The notes under the pieces were generated by a model. The model did not search any database. It was given only the letters and a program-made list of their open reading frames with translations, and was not told where the DNA came from. This document shows, in pieces, positions 24,937-56,024 of a stretch of DNA of 64,000 nucleotides. Both the position numbers and the translations under genes were made by a program. The stretch is from Tolypeutes matacus (taxonomy: Eukaryota > Chordata > Mammalia > Cingulata > Chlamyphoridae): positions 17,513,555 to 17,577,554 of the forward strand of contig JAKSZT010053764.1 in NCBI GenBank assembly GCA_026826555.1. Reading direction: 5' to 3'. Numbering within the stretch: position 1 is the first letter of the stretch; the number at the start of each line of letters is the position of its first letter.

Positions 24937-25317
24937 TTAAGTTCTACTCACATTACTCTGGTAATTATTGCTCCAATTTGGTATGTCCTTCACACACCAG
25001 CATGCTGCAGTACTATTGGTCCTAAAGAGAGGCTCTAGTGCTTCACTGCTCTGGTGCATAGCCCCCTTTGGTACTATGAAACAGAGCCAGTCTGGAGGTA
25101 ATGTCCACTGTAAATCAGGCCATATTGAGCCATCGCCAGCTGCCACAGGAGTCTGAAACAACATACTTTCCATCCATTTCAGGAGCATGTTCAGAGATGT
25201 GGTGGATACTTTAATTGTTTTAGGGATCTTGGTGACTGACCTAGCCAGTAACTCAAATGAAGAGGCAATATGCAGGGTACTTGAGGCCTGGGTTGAATGC
25301 ACAAGAAAGTTTGACAA
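24937..25317 (-). pseudogene. Unassigned open stretch in retroviral interior
   Basis: A 126-codon open stretch in the sense direction of the provirus, in the place where env sequence would be expected. I cannot match it to a specific retroviral domain. It contains a TM-subunit-like serine/leucine-rich start and a W-P-x-L-x-W segment. It may be env-derived or chance. Confidence 0.3.
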
Positions 25318-25704
25318 TACTGAAGTCTATCTCTTTTAATTTTTATACACTTGCTAAATACTTCCAAAGCAGTTTATAACATATTAATTGAACATAACTA
25401 TTTTTAGTACTTTATTTTTTAATTTTACACTTTTACCATAATTATGTTAATTAACAGGTATTTTACTTTAGCAGTACAGGAAAAAAACTACTTTTTCCAT
25501 TATTTTGTGAAAACCCAATATTCCCAGTGGAATCAAGATTATCTTCCCCCTACCTTACTATGCAGAATGAGGTGCCTTTGACAGGTTTCTCTGTTATGAA
25601 ATTACATATTATATTTAATAATGGCTTTCTGGAATTAGTCATTTAAGTACTTCAGTTTAGATAATGCTTTTACAAACTTCTTGTAATTAACCATAAATCA
25701 CTTT

Positions 25705-26277
25705 AAAAAAAACAGATTTATTTATTTACTTTTATTCATTTTTACCCCCCCCCCACCGCCCATTTTTGCTGTTTTTGTGTCCATTCAAAAATGGGCACAA
25801 AATGCTCTGTGTCTGTTTCCTGCCCTCTCTTCTCATCCTTCTCCTCCTGTCTTCACCGGGATTCAATCCTCGGAACCTCCAATGTGGAAGAGAGGCATCC
25901 TACCACCTGCGCCGCCTTAGTTCCTGGTTTTTCAGTGTGTCTTGTCTTGGCTCTCCCTTGTGTCACTCTCCTGTTATGTCATCATCTTGCTGCATGGCTA
26001 GGTGGGGCCTGACGGCACACCCACACATGGGGTCTGATGATGCACCTGCTCGTGGGGCCTGATGGCGCACTCACGCGTGGGACCTGAGGGGCTCATCCAC
26101 TCATGGGGCCTGATGGTGCACCTGTGCAAGAGGCCCAATGGCACACCTGCTCACAGGGCCTGGCGGCCTGCTTGCCTTCTATATTTTTCTTTATTTTTAC
26201 TGGGCAGCCCCAGGAATCGAACCCAGGTCCCTCCATATGGGAGATGGACGCTCAACCATTTGAGCCACATCTGCCCC
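25705..26277 (-). mobile_element. Composite tRNA-VNTR-tRNA element, copy B, inside the provirus
   Basis: Same architecture as copy A with the longest VNTR here (about 6-7 units, 26003-26174). It is flanked by CATAAATCACTTT (25692-25704) and CATAAATTACTTT (26278-26290), 12 of 13 bases identical, so it inserted as one unit. Being inside the retrovirus, it is younger than the provirus. Confidence 0.8.
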
Positions 26278-28065
26278 CATAAATTACTTTTTGTTATCAA
26301 TATCAATTCAGGTTTCTATTTAATAATGGCTTCCTGGAATTTGCCATATAAATAGTTCAGTTTAGAAATTGCTTATGCAAACTTCCTAAAACCAACCATA
26401 ACCACATAGACTAGTTACTTTTACCTTTAATAAACTTATTAAGTTATAGTTAGCAGCCAATGAAATTTACCTTTATCCAGTTAAGTCTTGTCTTACATTC
26501 CTCATTCTGTTCTGTGAAAATTAGTCATTTCACTTTAGGACAGATCTATATTTTCTTCCTTAATTTCATTAAACAAAAACAACATTTTTCATCATCTTAA
26601 TGATTTAATACATATAATGCTAATTTATTTTATTAGTATCTTGTTAATCTAGGGAGATTATGCCCAAGTTAAATAAAATTGAAGCCATTATAGTTTATGC
26701 AAGAAATGTTCTTTTTTCTTCCTTCCTCCACAGGAGGCTAAAACCTTTTTTTTTCAAAGTTTGTTCTCTCTTTTTTTCCATTTATTTTATTTTTTTTTAA
26801 AAAAACCTCTCTTTTTTCTTTAATAAAATTTTAAAATTGTGAATAACCTTAAAAGTGTACTGACTGCCAGGTTCTGGAATATATTACGATTATTTAATTT
26901 GTTTTAATCATAACTTAGAAAAATCTTTCCATAGCTTTCAAGAACTTTTTCTTTGCTTACTGAAATTTGACAATTGGCTTATTAATTACTCTCATTTTAA
27001 GGCTGTTAAAAGGTTTAAATTGAAGAATTACAGGGCAAACTATTATTCTTAATTCCCAGTCTAGTAGACAGAGTTTTAAGTTAAACTTACATTTCCCTAT
27101 CTTGTCACACCTAGCCCTTCTCCCATAGCTCTTACAAAGAGATGGAGGCCCTGGGGGGCTGGGTAGGTCAAGGAACTTAGGAAAAACTTCTTCCTTTCCC
27201 AGTAGTTGCTATATTCAGGTTTCTATATGACTTTTCTATCCTGCTTAGCTTCTCTAGTTTGGGCTTCAATTATATTCATTTACATAAATAAATGCTTATT
27301 TAATTTTTAATAGTTTGAATAGAGCTCTTTTAAGAATTTTCATTTGTTAATTTGATATTACCATCATGATGTATTAAAATACACACTGAGCAAATAGGCA
27401 GACACAAATAGAGAGAGATGCAAAAACACACACTCACTAATGTTACTTATAATTTTCATTCTCTTACAAAATAAGTTTAACTATGAAGTGACATTATAGT
27501 TAAAAGATCTCTTTGAAGGCTATTTCTGATCATTTTAATCTGCACTGTGATCATACAGTTTTTTGCACAAGAATTTCAATTTTTAAATTTAAAAGTTTCA
27601 GTTTTTAACCAAATTGTTTCCAATATTTTAAAATACAATCTACAACATTTTCCTTTACTTCAGAGCTTTGCTTATTTCCCCTTTTGACTCTGACAGGCCT
27701 TGGATGAGCAACACCAATTCTGTAATATACTCAATGAGGTCACTGAAGTCTCAGGAAAAAATGGTTTCTCTTATGACCTACTGTTTTCAGGATCCTTGAT
27801 GCTCAAGGTGGGAGGTCCCCCACTCCCCAGTCCTTGGAGATAACATTACTCCAGCAGCCCTTGAACTGGAAGAGTAGACATGGAAACTCCAAGGGCCAAG
27901 GATTCCACCAGGCAGCAATTTCCTCAAAGGTCATGGAGTCCCACCTGAGTAGTCATGAGAGAAAGCAGGGTTATAAATATCAGTGGAAGGGCAAGAGGCA
28001 GAAGTATCTCAAATTTTCCTTCCCCTGAGCAGAAGTTGCCATGACTTCAAATGGGAGAATAGGGT

Positions 28066-28395
28066 AGTTACCATCACAATGGTGAGGCCAGTTTTGAAAC
28101 AACAGTAAGCAAAGGGCAAGCTTAGATTATAATTATCATCACAATAATAACCATATGAGGGTGAAACTAGTCTTGAAGTAACCATAAACAAAGGTAAATT
28201 AGTCTAGGATTACCATCACAATAGCTCAAGTCTAAGGGCCATGCTCATAAGCTAGTCACAAAATAATCATAAGCAAAGGTAAGTTCCGTTTAGAATTACT
28301 GTAATAATAATAGGTCTAGGGGAGAAGCTAGTTTCAAAATAACCATATGCAAAAGTAAGTTCAGTTTAGGATTCACAATAAGAATAGGCTAAATC
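28066..28395. repeat. Degenerate tandem repeat in provirus interior
   Basis: About four diverged units of 65-86 bp. Each runs roughly from TACCATCACAAT through a GCTAGTTTNAAANTAACCATAAGCAAAGG-like core to TTTAGGAT. Units start near 28069, 28134, 28211 and 28297. The stretch is non-coding, and its origin (retroviral leader or acquired satellite) is unclear. Confidence 0.6.
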
Positions 28396-29224
28396 CAGCC
28401 AGTTCAGCATTTCAGATATTATCCTTTTGCTTTTTTATACTATAAAGGCACTTATAGTGATTTTGTCTTAACTCTTAGTTAACAGTTTCTAATAAATTTT
28501 TCACTTCAAAACAAATTGGGCAATTGATTATCAACTAAGCAACAAACTGTTTTATTAGTAACATTAATGTTGCTAAGTTTTTCCATTCTTTCACCAGTTG
28601 AACTAATTCCACTTGTGATTTCTTTCATACATCAAACCCAATTGCAAGATAGTATTGAAATTTAAAGATTTATTTTAGGTTACCTTTCACTGTTATCCAG
28701 TTTGTAACAGGTGAACCCCAAATCTGACTTACCAGCTCCTAGGCACAAACAGACTGACAAAATCAAGGTAAGCACAGATTAGAACAGAAGAATTTTGCAC
28801 ATTTATTTAGCATAAGGAAAGACCTAACTTTAGAATCACTTTCACACAAAGCACCAAGTGTCTGCCCACGTCAAAAACCTCAATCAGAAATCTTCAGCTT
28901 CGTTCCTCCAGGGATATCCCCAGGCAGCTGCTAGGCACAGAGCTGATGTATCCAGGGAAGCGCTGTGGCCAATGAGACTTGAATTGTGGCTGCTCCGAGG
29001 GCTGCATCCCATTGGCTACCTTTCACAAGGGGTAAAGTCCTATGAGCTTTTTGGCTGGAAGGATTGGAGTGTTGCAAGGAGATTAGCAAGGAACTAGGAG
29101 GCCATTCTCCAGAAGTCTGCTGGAATGGTGGAGAAGCCACCCATTATCCTATGGGAGGATAAATGTGTTTGTCAGTCTTAGTGGTATCCCACTCTTAAAC
29201 CTGACTAAATGGAAACTGTTTGCC

Positions 29225-29302
29225 GCCCCACTGTTCTGGGGTTTGGGAGCCCAGCTTGCTCTCCCAATGTTCTGGGGATTGGGAGCTCTGCTTGCTGCGT
29301 AT
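29225..29302. repeat. Two-unit direct repeat in provirus leader region
   Basis: Two adjacent units of about 37 bp, each containing a GTTCTGGGGNTTGGGAGC-like core followed by CTTGCT. They lie downstream of the primer binding site. A short local duplication. Confidence 0.5.
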
Positions 29303-29713
29303 CCCCAGAGTCTTAGAGGTCTTGGGAGATGTCTGGGTACTGTTCCCAGCCCAAAGCTACAAAGCCAGACTTCCTCCCTAGGAAAAGGACTGGCTAGGGA
29401 CCCTTCTTCTGACCTACTTTTGCAGAGGTCTTAGGAAATGGCCATGAGAGAGCCCATTTTATGGCCACTGACAGGGACTGAGTTTTGCAGTTAAACCAGA
29501 CGTTAAGAAGCACATTAAGAAGCTAGAGACTGAGTGTTCTATGGCTTGCAAACAAACAACCTCAGGGGGTAATGGATTAACAGGAATGTCAAGGCCTCCC
29601 GGGGACTGAGGAAGGAACAAACCACTGGGTGAGTCTTGAGGGCTTTACTAACAAAACAAAAGAGGGCACTGACAGTCTTATTGGATATCAGGGAATGTCA
29701 CTTGCCTCTTTGT

Positions 29714-29731
29714 CTCCTGGCTGGATCACCA
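29714..29731 (-). other. Retroviral primer binding site, tRNA-Arg-like
   Basis: Minus-strand TGGTGATCCAGCCAGGAG begins 4 nt inside the 5' LTR. From memory, the 3' end of mammalian tRNA-Arg(ACG) is CTCCTGGCTGGCTCGCCA. The site is complementary to it at 16 of 18 positions, with both mismatches in the first seven bases. The position next to the LTR supports the call independently. Confidence 0.75.
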
Positions 29732-29735
29732 AATA

Positions 29736-30283
29736 TATTAGCAGAACACTCTGTTTCTAGGTTCTTGGCTATGTCGCATAAAGGAATTTAAGGACATGCC
29801 ATAGGGTAGGCAAGGGAGTAAAGAGTTTATTAAGAAACAAGAAAAGAGATCCTATATACCCCAGACACAGGTGTGGACATGCTACAGGGTGAGACATATG
29901 TGTGGGGCCCTGGGATAGGCCTTTTTAAGGCCTTTCCTCCTCCCCATTCACCATATTAAGGAGGTATCCCAGCTATTTGCTTCGCTAATTGGTTGCCTTT
30001 TTACCTTCACTTGTTAGCTTTCTGGGAACTAGTAGGGAGAATTTTCTGTTTGGAGCTGTCTGGGGCTTCTTTTGAGCCCAGAAGTTTTAATTGGGACATT
30101 TTGACCAGGGTCTTTGGCAGGCTTTTTGGCTGTAAGGGTTATGGCTTTGTTCTCAAGTAGTTGCTTCCCCTCAGGGGGTTTCTAGGTGGGGTCTTGTGGC
30201 TATGTTCTGACCAGGGGTTTCCCAGCTGTTATGGCTTTATTCTGACCAGCTGCCGTCCCTGTTTCCTATACTAACCTGCCTCA
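29736..30283 (-). repeat. 5' LTR of the endogenous retrovirus
   Basis: 548 bp. On minus it starts TGAGGCAGGTTAGTATAGG and ends TGCTAATA (the terminal CA has mutated to TA). It has a TATA-like CTTAAAAAGG (about 29920-29930) and an AATAAA poly(A) signal at 29826-29831, the usual U3-R-U5 order. By eye about one base in eight differs from the other LTR over the first 165 bp, so the insertion is old. Confidence 0.9.
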
Positions 30284-30287
30284 CAAG

Positions 30288-31171
30288 CGCTCTTTAATGA
30301 AAGTTACATTTAGATGCTTGGAGGTTGATCAAAGTCATCTTTGAAATGTGCACACCTTTAGCACTTTGGGGTGTGTGTGCGATGATGGAGCAGTGCCTTT
30401 CTGCCTGTGACTACCAGTCAGTCTTTCCCTCACCTTTGAAAACACACCTTTTCACAGAGTTTGGACAAGATAGATAAAATCTGCCTAATGCCAGATCCCC
30501 AGCTCCTCCTTTCTTCCCCTGGTAGCAGGCCTTTTTTTGCCTAGGAAATGCCAGGTGATGCAACTCTGCATATCTTCAAATGCTCTGGAGTGAGAAGAAG
30601 GGAGGGTGACATCCTGGTAAGACTAGCTAACAGCTTTCTCAAGTAACAGAGGAATGACAACTGTCCCAGTAATATAGTCTGTCAGGAAAAGGCAGCTTCT
30701 GGGAGGGAAAACGGGTTTGGGTCTAAACCCCGCCCCTCAGTTGACCCTGTATTTTAGTTTCAGTGTTCTTTGGCTCATCTTCTGCTGAACAATACTTATT
30801 GTTGGCAAGCTTCTCTCTAGGTTATGTCCTGTTTCTGCCCCATGAGGCCTGAGCTTCCCAGCGAGGCCTTCTAGAAATCAGTGGAATTTCTCTAGAAGGG
30901 GCCACTGGGTTCTTTTCCTCCTTCTCTGCAACCAGAATAAGAAAAAGAATGTTGATATTTATCTTGTCTTTGGGGCCTTCCTAATAGCTGTTCTGAAATC
31001 TATTATATCTTAGAAGTGGTAGACCAAATGGAGATGCATAGATGGAATAAGTAGTGTCTCAGTAAATTTGGAGAGACATTTTCCACATCATGCATGGCTC
31101 TGGTTATTTCTAGTGAGGGAAGACATGGGAACCAGTTGTGTGGTTAGATCTTACTTTCTTAGGAGCTTCAT
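30288..31171. other. Intergenic, right flank of the provirus
   Basis: Single-copy-looking DNA starting with the second CAAG. No exon or repeat recognised. Confidence 0.4.
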
Positions 31172-31186
31172 GGCATTATTGAGTCT

Positions 31187-31287
31187 TTTTTTTTTTTTTT
31201 TTTACCGGGAGGTCCCGGGGATAGAACCCAGATCCCTCCATATGGCAGACGGACGCCCAACCATTTGAGCCACATCCGCCCCCACTC
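31187..31287 (-). mobile_element. Short tRNA-derived SINE
   Basis: On minus, GGATGTGGCTCAAATGGTTG ... CCGGGACCTCCCGGTAAAA. Perfect 15-bp duplication GGCATTATTGAGTCT at 31172-31186 and 31288-31302. Confidence 0.9.
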
Positions 31288-32054
31288 GGCATTATTGAGT
31301 CTTAATCACTTAGAAATTTCACCACCCATTTTCATCCATGATCAAGTAACTTCATACTTTTAGGTGCAGTTACACAACTGATATATAATGTTCCCAAAGA
31401 AAATTTAGCAAGGACTATTTCTTGTTTATATTATGTGGTTTTCACTTGAAAAATCTAACGTGGTGGGGGAGGGAGGTACATTTCCTACCTTAGAGGGTAT
31501 TCAAAAGCCCCAAGAGGGGACAGAACAAACTCTGCTTCCTGCAGGTGGGGAGGATGGTTTTTGAGATTCACGTGAGCTGCATAGGCTAAAATTTGAAAAG
31601 CAAACTTCATGCCCTATTGTACTTTTCAGGACAGATGCCCGCTGCAGTGAACCAGGGAAGGGGTGTTACCTGAACATCTTGGCCACACACAGGCAGCCTG
31701 ACCATCTCAAGCCTCTCACTATCTCAGGATCCTGAAAAACTGATTGCAAACACATTTTTGTTTGGTTCCCACGTGGTATTTTATGAAAAGAAAAACTTCC
31801 AAGTCTTACACTTTTCAGATTAAAATGTGCCATTTTCAGAAAGACTTTTCCCCTTTATAGAATGAGGTTTGTTTACAAAGTCTCACTAGGCTGGATATAG
31901 TTTGCTCTAATAACCCAGGTAGCCCCAAGTGATGAAAGCTACATTCTTTATTTATGTCAGAACAAGGTTCCAAAAACCCTTGAAGAGTAATCGCAGTTCC
32001 ATCTCTATGGATTACCCATGTAAATAGGGGTGGGGTGGATTTTTTGTAGGAGAG

Positions 32055-32245
32055 GGAGACCCAAGCATTTACTAAACAGATATTATGTGATAGGGTCTCT
32101 GCTATGTGCATCACATACATTTTCTCATTTAATATTTAAAACTGTCTTGCAAGGCAAAAATTACCCCCCTTTCACAGAAGAGGAAACCAAGGCTTAGATT
32201 GGCAAGGGTCACCAAGTTGCTAAGAGATCAGAGCTATATGCCCAC
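32055..32245 (-). repeat. MIR
   Basis: Antisense MIR: CTTTCACAGAAGAGGAAACC, AAGGCTTAGATTGGCAAGGG, TCACCAAGTTGCTAAGAGAT. Confidence 0.75.
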
Positions 32246-33214
32246 TCAACTGTGTTCTGAGACCCCTTGCTGGACAGTTAGAGACATGCAGAATAACAAT
32301 TCTGTCCCATAAAATCTCCTAGCATTTGGCCAATGTGCCATTTCCTCTTTCCTGTCCCAGAAGGGCAGATTCTTAAATATCTGCAAAAGCCAGCATGGCT
32401 GGTGGCCCACTGCCTGATTATGGGCCAAACACATTTTCACATGGCTATTCTAAGAATGGGGGCTTGTCTTTAACAAAGGGCTTGCATCCAGTGGGCTCCA
32501 AAAGATTTGTTGAGAAATCAAGTCATTTGCCAGAGCTGATAACACTATTCCTCTGCATGTGAGGAGGATCTTTTGGACAAAATAAAAATTACATGGGGAC
32601 CCCCTGCTCAGGTGCACAACTCTTCCAAGGAACTGTCTCTAAGAAGTTGTGTTGGTGGGTGTTTTCTCCCATGTTGTAAGTGTAGTAAACTATTCTCTAT
32701 TAGTTTGGCCAGGTAGTGACAAGCATTTTTATGAGGCAATACTCTCAGTGGGATTTAGGAAGCTATCCATTCCTTGGTGTCCGCATGGGATGCCCCAGAC
32801 CCAACAGATCCCTGCCAGGACATCTGATTCCTGGGCAGAGCTGTGCTGTGCCTTTACTCACTGAGTGGAGGTACTGATCGTCCACAGTGACATTTCAGAG
32901 GGCAGGATTGGTTCTTCGTGAAACCAAGTTACTGTCATATTGGGATAAGCCTCTCTCCTACTATAGTAATTTCCAGTACAATTCCACCTTGCCTTTCTGT
33001 TCATAAAGGCACTGTATTTTGGCCTTGTAGTCCCCACTGATTAACAGGATGAATCAGATTACCCTGCCTCAAACCCTGTTTTTTCATCCTTGAGGTATAA
33101 TCAGTATTGAAAACGGTAATCTGCATGCAATCAGAACCAACAGATCATGACTCCACCTTCCCACACCCATTCAAGTAAGATAAAAGAACAGATAAAATGA
33201 AGAAAAGGGCAGGG
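32246..33214. other. Intergenic beyond SLC1A1 3' end; nothing recognised
   Basis: No repeats or exons identified. If transcription reads past the poly(A) signal, this is the termination zone. Confidence 0.35.
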
Positions 33215-33234
33215 AAGAAAGAATGAAGGAAATG

Positions 33235-33240
33235 TTTATT
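33235..33240 (-). terminator. SLC1A1: Candidate poly(A) signal of SLC1A1
   Basis: AATAAA on the minus strand (TTTATT on plus). A GT-rich stretch (TGGGTGTGGG on minus, about 33160-33175) lies further downstream. The position matches the expected 3' UTR length, but no transcript evidence is available. Confidence 0.5.
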
Positions 33241-33433
33241 GAGACTGAACTGGAACATTATTCTCTTTTATGAGTTAACAGCACAGTGTGTTAAGAGGCT
33301 TGTTACAAACTGACTTCAAAAAAAAAATGACATGCAGATTAGGAACAGCACTGCCAACTCCTGCCAACTCGAGTGCCAATAACCAGAGCAACTTGCTGAG
33401 GGGGTAAAACCATTCAGCCCAAGATAAATTATT

Positions 33434-33523
33434 TTTTAATTTTACTTTTGGAGGTACTGGGATTGAACCCAGGACCTCGTACATGCAAAGCAGGCACTCA
33501 ACCACTGAGCTCCACCTGCTCCA
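33434..33523 (-). mobile_element. tRNA-derived SINE inside the SLC1A1 3' UTR
   Basis: On the minus strand it has an A box (GCTCAGTGGTTGAGTGCC) and a B box (GGGTTCAATCCC) followed by a T/A-rich tail. A perfect 16-bp target duplication, CCCAAGATAAATTATT, flanks it at 33418-33433 and 33524-33539. It lies in the same direction as SLC1A1, so it would be part of the mature mRNA. Confidence 0.85.
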
Positions 33524-34489
33524 CCCAAGATAAATTATTGATTCAACTTCATTTATATTTAGATTTATTTCCTATAAACAATACCATTATTGCATTTTGA
33601 AATTCACATGGGACCAATGGTCAATATTCAGGATGTTTATTTCCAATTCAGCGTCATTCTCTGTAGACTTAAGGTGCTGGTGGTTAAGACTGAGCATTTA
33701 TTGGTTTACTTCTCTGATGTCTTTGGCACAATTCCTGGTTTCTTAATATAAAAACACAGGTTTAAACTGGCTATTCAATATTGCAGAAGCACGGCTATTC
33801 TGCTCTCAGTGTAAGTACTAGTTTACAATAAGCATTATTTACAAGACAGGAACCAAAGCACAGACTTTAATAAGCTATCTTCATAAATTAACAGGAGAAT
33901 GACAAGCAGTGGATTTTAATAAGCAGAGCCAAGATGACTAGTTAGAACAACCCTCCCTGGAGGAGGAGACAAGTGTACTGAGGAAGAACTTCCCCTGAAC
34001 CACCAATATCATGTCTTGGGATTTATTCTGCAAGAATCCAGGGTAGGAACATCTCTTTTCTGGTCAGTGTGGCTTGTTCGACCCATGGAATCTAAACTAA
34101 AATACAACTTAGCTGGTAGTTTGCCACTGTTATTTGGGCCCTGATGGGTACAAAAGTGCAATGACAGTCAAGGACTGGCAGCTTTGGGTATGACTGACCT
34201 TGGAAGAATGAAGCCTTCCAGGTGGGTAAAAGGTTGAGTGACATTTTGAATATAATATTATAGAGAGCTTCCAGCAGTTAGAATCTGGAAATTGTACATG
34301 AAAGGCTAGGCTACCTTGGAGTATCTCTTTCTGCCTGATACACATATGGGAAATGATCAGAACAACACAATTTCCATTCTGCTGCTCCTAAAAGAGGAGT
34401 TCTGATAGTTATTATTCAAGTACAAGCAAAGCTCTTTCACACTGACAGTTCAATTCTGTTCTGTGTGGAAAATTATATGTAAAAAATAA

Positions 34490-34520
34490 ATACACACACA
34501 CACACACACACACACACACT
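34490..34520. repeat. (CA)n microsatellite in SLC1A1 3' UTR
   Basis: About 14 CA units on plus (GT on the mRNA strand) following AATAAATA. Confidence 0.9.
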
Positions 34521-35187
34521 TATCTCACTCTGTACTTAAAACTGGGTTAATAGTTACCAGCATCCCAATACAGTACATGGAAAAAGAATCCTTCTCCCTT
34601 TCCACCAAAGCCCATGTCCATCTTAAAACTGTTATTGTAGAACTGTGCTTGTCTGTTTTCTTTCAAAGTAGTTTCTTTGAAATTGGCTGGAGATGAGTTC
34701 AAAATAGACAATTTGGCACATTAGCTAGGGGGTTGTTTAGATGCATTATAATGTATAAAAATGTGAGCAGTCAAAGGAAATCCATGCCAATAGAAAACCT
34801 GAGTAAAAATTTCCAACCAATTGCAAAACACTGATCTCTGTGTGAGAAAGCAATTTCTCTTCCACCTCCATTACCTAATTCCAACAGCTGTTACTTTGTA
34901 TACTCCCAAAAATGTCTCTTATAGAATTAAAAACAAAACAAAACAAAACAGATTATACAACTTTCCTTTTCACTGATTTTCTTTCATCCTACCCCACCAC
35001 CCAGACCCCAAAACCCAGAGAAAAAAAGCTGAGAATCAAAATATAGAAAATAATCTGTAAGTCTATATATGAAATCAAATATGCAATTGGTCAAATATAC
35101 AATTAGTCATTAGTGTGTTTTTTTTTTTCTTAATGTTTTAATTGGCTGAGATGACGCTCATGGAGACGTCCTTTGACGGTGGGGGCT

Positions 35188-54778
<19,591 letters not shown>

Positions 54779-55209
54779 CTGAAAGGGAGAAAAGGCCAAA
54801 TTACATAAAATTTTAGAAGGTCAGTTTCTAGGATTGACAATTGAATCTTCAAGGTGTGAAATAAAAGGCTGAATGCTATTCTCTGCATCTAGCAGGTCTC
54901 ACACATTTTGTAAGGATAAGATGCAATGGGAAAAAGAAGCAGTTCACAATTGCAAACACAGAATTAAGAGATGGAAGCCTCATGAGGTACAAGCTCCCCT
55001 GCAGACCGGTCCTCACTGTCTTGGTCAGCAGAGCCTTGGCTTTGGCTTTTCTTATGGGCGATCAAGAGTCACAATCATGAGAGCCTCCCTTTTGCATTTG
55101 CTCTAAGAACTTTATCAAGATTTTGCACATCACCCAACATTCTTAATGCTATATCCCTTTTGGAATTCGGTATCAATGAAAAGTTTATTGTTTTATGATA
55201 AAAAGTTTT

Positions 55210-55355
55210 ATTTATCACATAACAAGAATTGTGTGACTCATGATTGTTTTCCTTTCTGCCTTTTCTGCCAGGAAGTTCAGAATCAACTAAAAAAAAAGAT
55301 CTTTTACATTTGATTATAAAAGTAATATGTACTTATTACAAATATCTGGAAAAAA
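55210..55355. repeat. 147-bp direct duplication, copy 2 (SLC1A1 intron 2)
   Basis: Partner of 54395-54541 on the other side of exon 3. Sequence on both outer sides of the block is unrelated. The right part continues into what looks like an old interspersed repeat. Confidence 0.95.
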
Positions 55356-55573
55356 TAAAAGCTTATAAAGAGGAAAACAAAAATCACTTCATCTCATAAG
55401 CAACAGTTAACATAGTTAATATTCTCGTGAATTGTCTTCCACTGTTTTTTTCTCTATTTTTTACCAACATAGCTAAAACAATTTTATAGATTTTAATCCT
55501 CTCTCTTAATACTGTATTTTTTTTCTATTATCAAAGTAAAAAAAGTGTAAGTTGCTGTTATGATTACTTTTTT

Positions 55574-56009
55574 TTTTTTTTTTTAAAGATTTATTTATTT
55601 ACTTTATTCATTTTAAACCCCCCCTTCCCCATTTGCTGTTTTTTGTGTCCATTTGCTGCGCAATTCTCCGTGTTTCTTTCCTGCCACCTCTTCTCATCCT
55701 CCTCCTCCAGTCTTCACCAGGATTCAATCCTGGAGACCTCCGATGTAGGAGAGAGGTATTCTGCTGCCTGCGCCACCTCAGCCCCTGGCTTCTGGAGCTT
55801 TCGGAGCATCTTGTCTTGTCTCTCCCCTGTTACGTCATCATCCTGCTGCCTGGCTCCTGGGCCCGACGGCTCAGCGGCACACAGAGCCTGGCAGCCCATG
55901 CGCCTTCCATATACACATTTTTCATTTTACTGGGAGGTCCCGGGGATCGAACCCAGGTCCCTCCATATGGCAGACGGACGCCCAACTATTTGAGCCACAT
56001 CCGCCCCCC
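55574..56009 (-). mobile_element. Composite tRNA-VNTR-tRNA element, copy C, SLC1A1 intron 2
   Basis: Same two tRNA-like units with only about 1-2 minisatellite units between them, so it is shorter (about 436 bp). The second unit has a clear B-box stem (CCAGGATTGAATCCTGG on minus). The direct repeat TGATTACTTTTTT flanks it (from 55561 and from 56010). It lies in the same direction as SLC1A1. Confidence 0.78.
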
Positions 56010-56024
56010 TGATTACTTTTTTTA

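Larger units (their letters stand above)
22664..30283 (-). mobile_element. Endogenous retrovirus (class I-like), complete LTR-to-LTR but decayed
   Basis: Two LTRs of about 550 bp in the same direction are separated by 6.5 kb and bounded by a perfect 4-bp duplication CAAG (22660-22663, 30284-30287). In minus-strand order: 5' LTR 29736-30283, primer binding site 29714-29731, interior, env transmembrane-subunit remnant near 23459-23752, polypurine tract 23214-23225, 3' LTR 22664-23213. A 4-bp TSD and a C-X6-CC env motif point to a gammaretrovirus-like (class I) element. The interior is interrupted by a processed retrocopy (23860-24541) and a composite SINE (25705-26277). No intact gag or pol frame is visible. 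About 5.25 kb remains once the two insertions are removed, so much of gag/pol appears deleted or unrecognisable. Confidence 0.88.
33215..35187 (-). other. SLC1A1: SLC1A1 3' untranslated region (extent inferred)
   Basis: From the stop codon the transcript probably runs about 1.95 kb to just past the AATAAA at 33235-33240. As I recall it, the human 3' UTR is of similar size. The stretch contains a CA dinucleotide run at about 34494-34520, an AAAAC run near 34930-34950 and a SINE at 33434-33523 in the sense direction. Other AATAAA hexamers (for example near 33564, 33637 and 33696) could give shorter ends. Confidence 0.6.

Noticed and set aside
28066..28395. CRISPR-like array
   Set aside because: Units are degenerate, adjacent and without unique spacers, in a mammalian genome; it is a tandem repeat.
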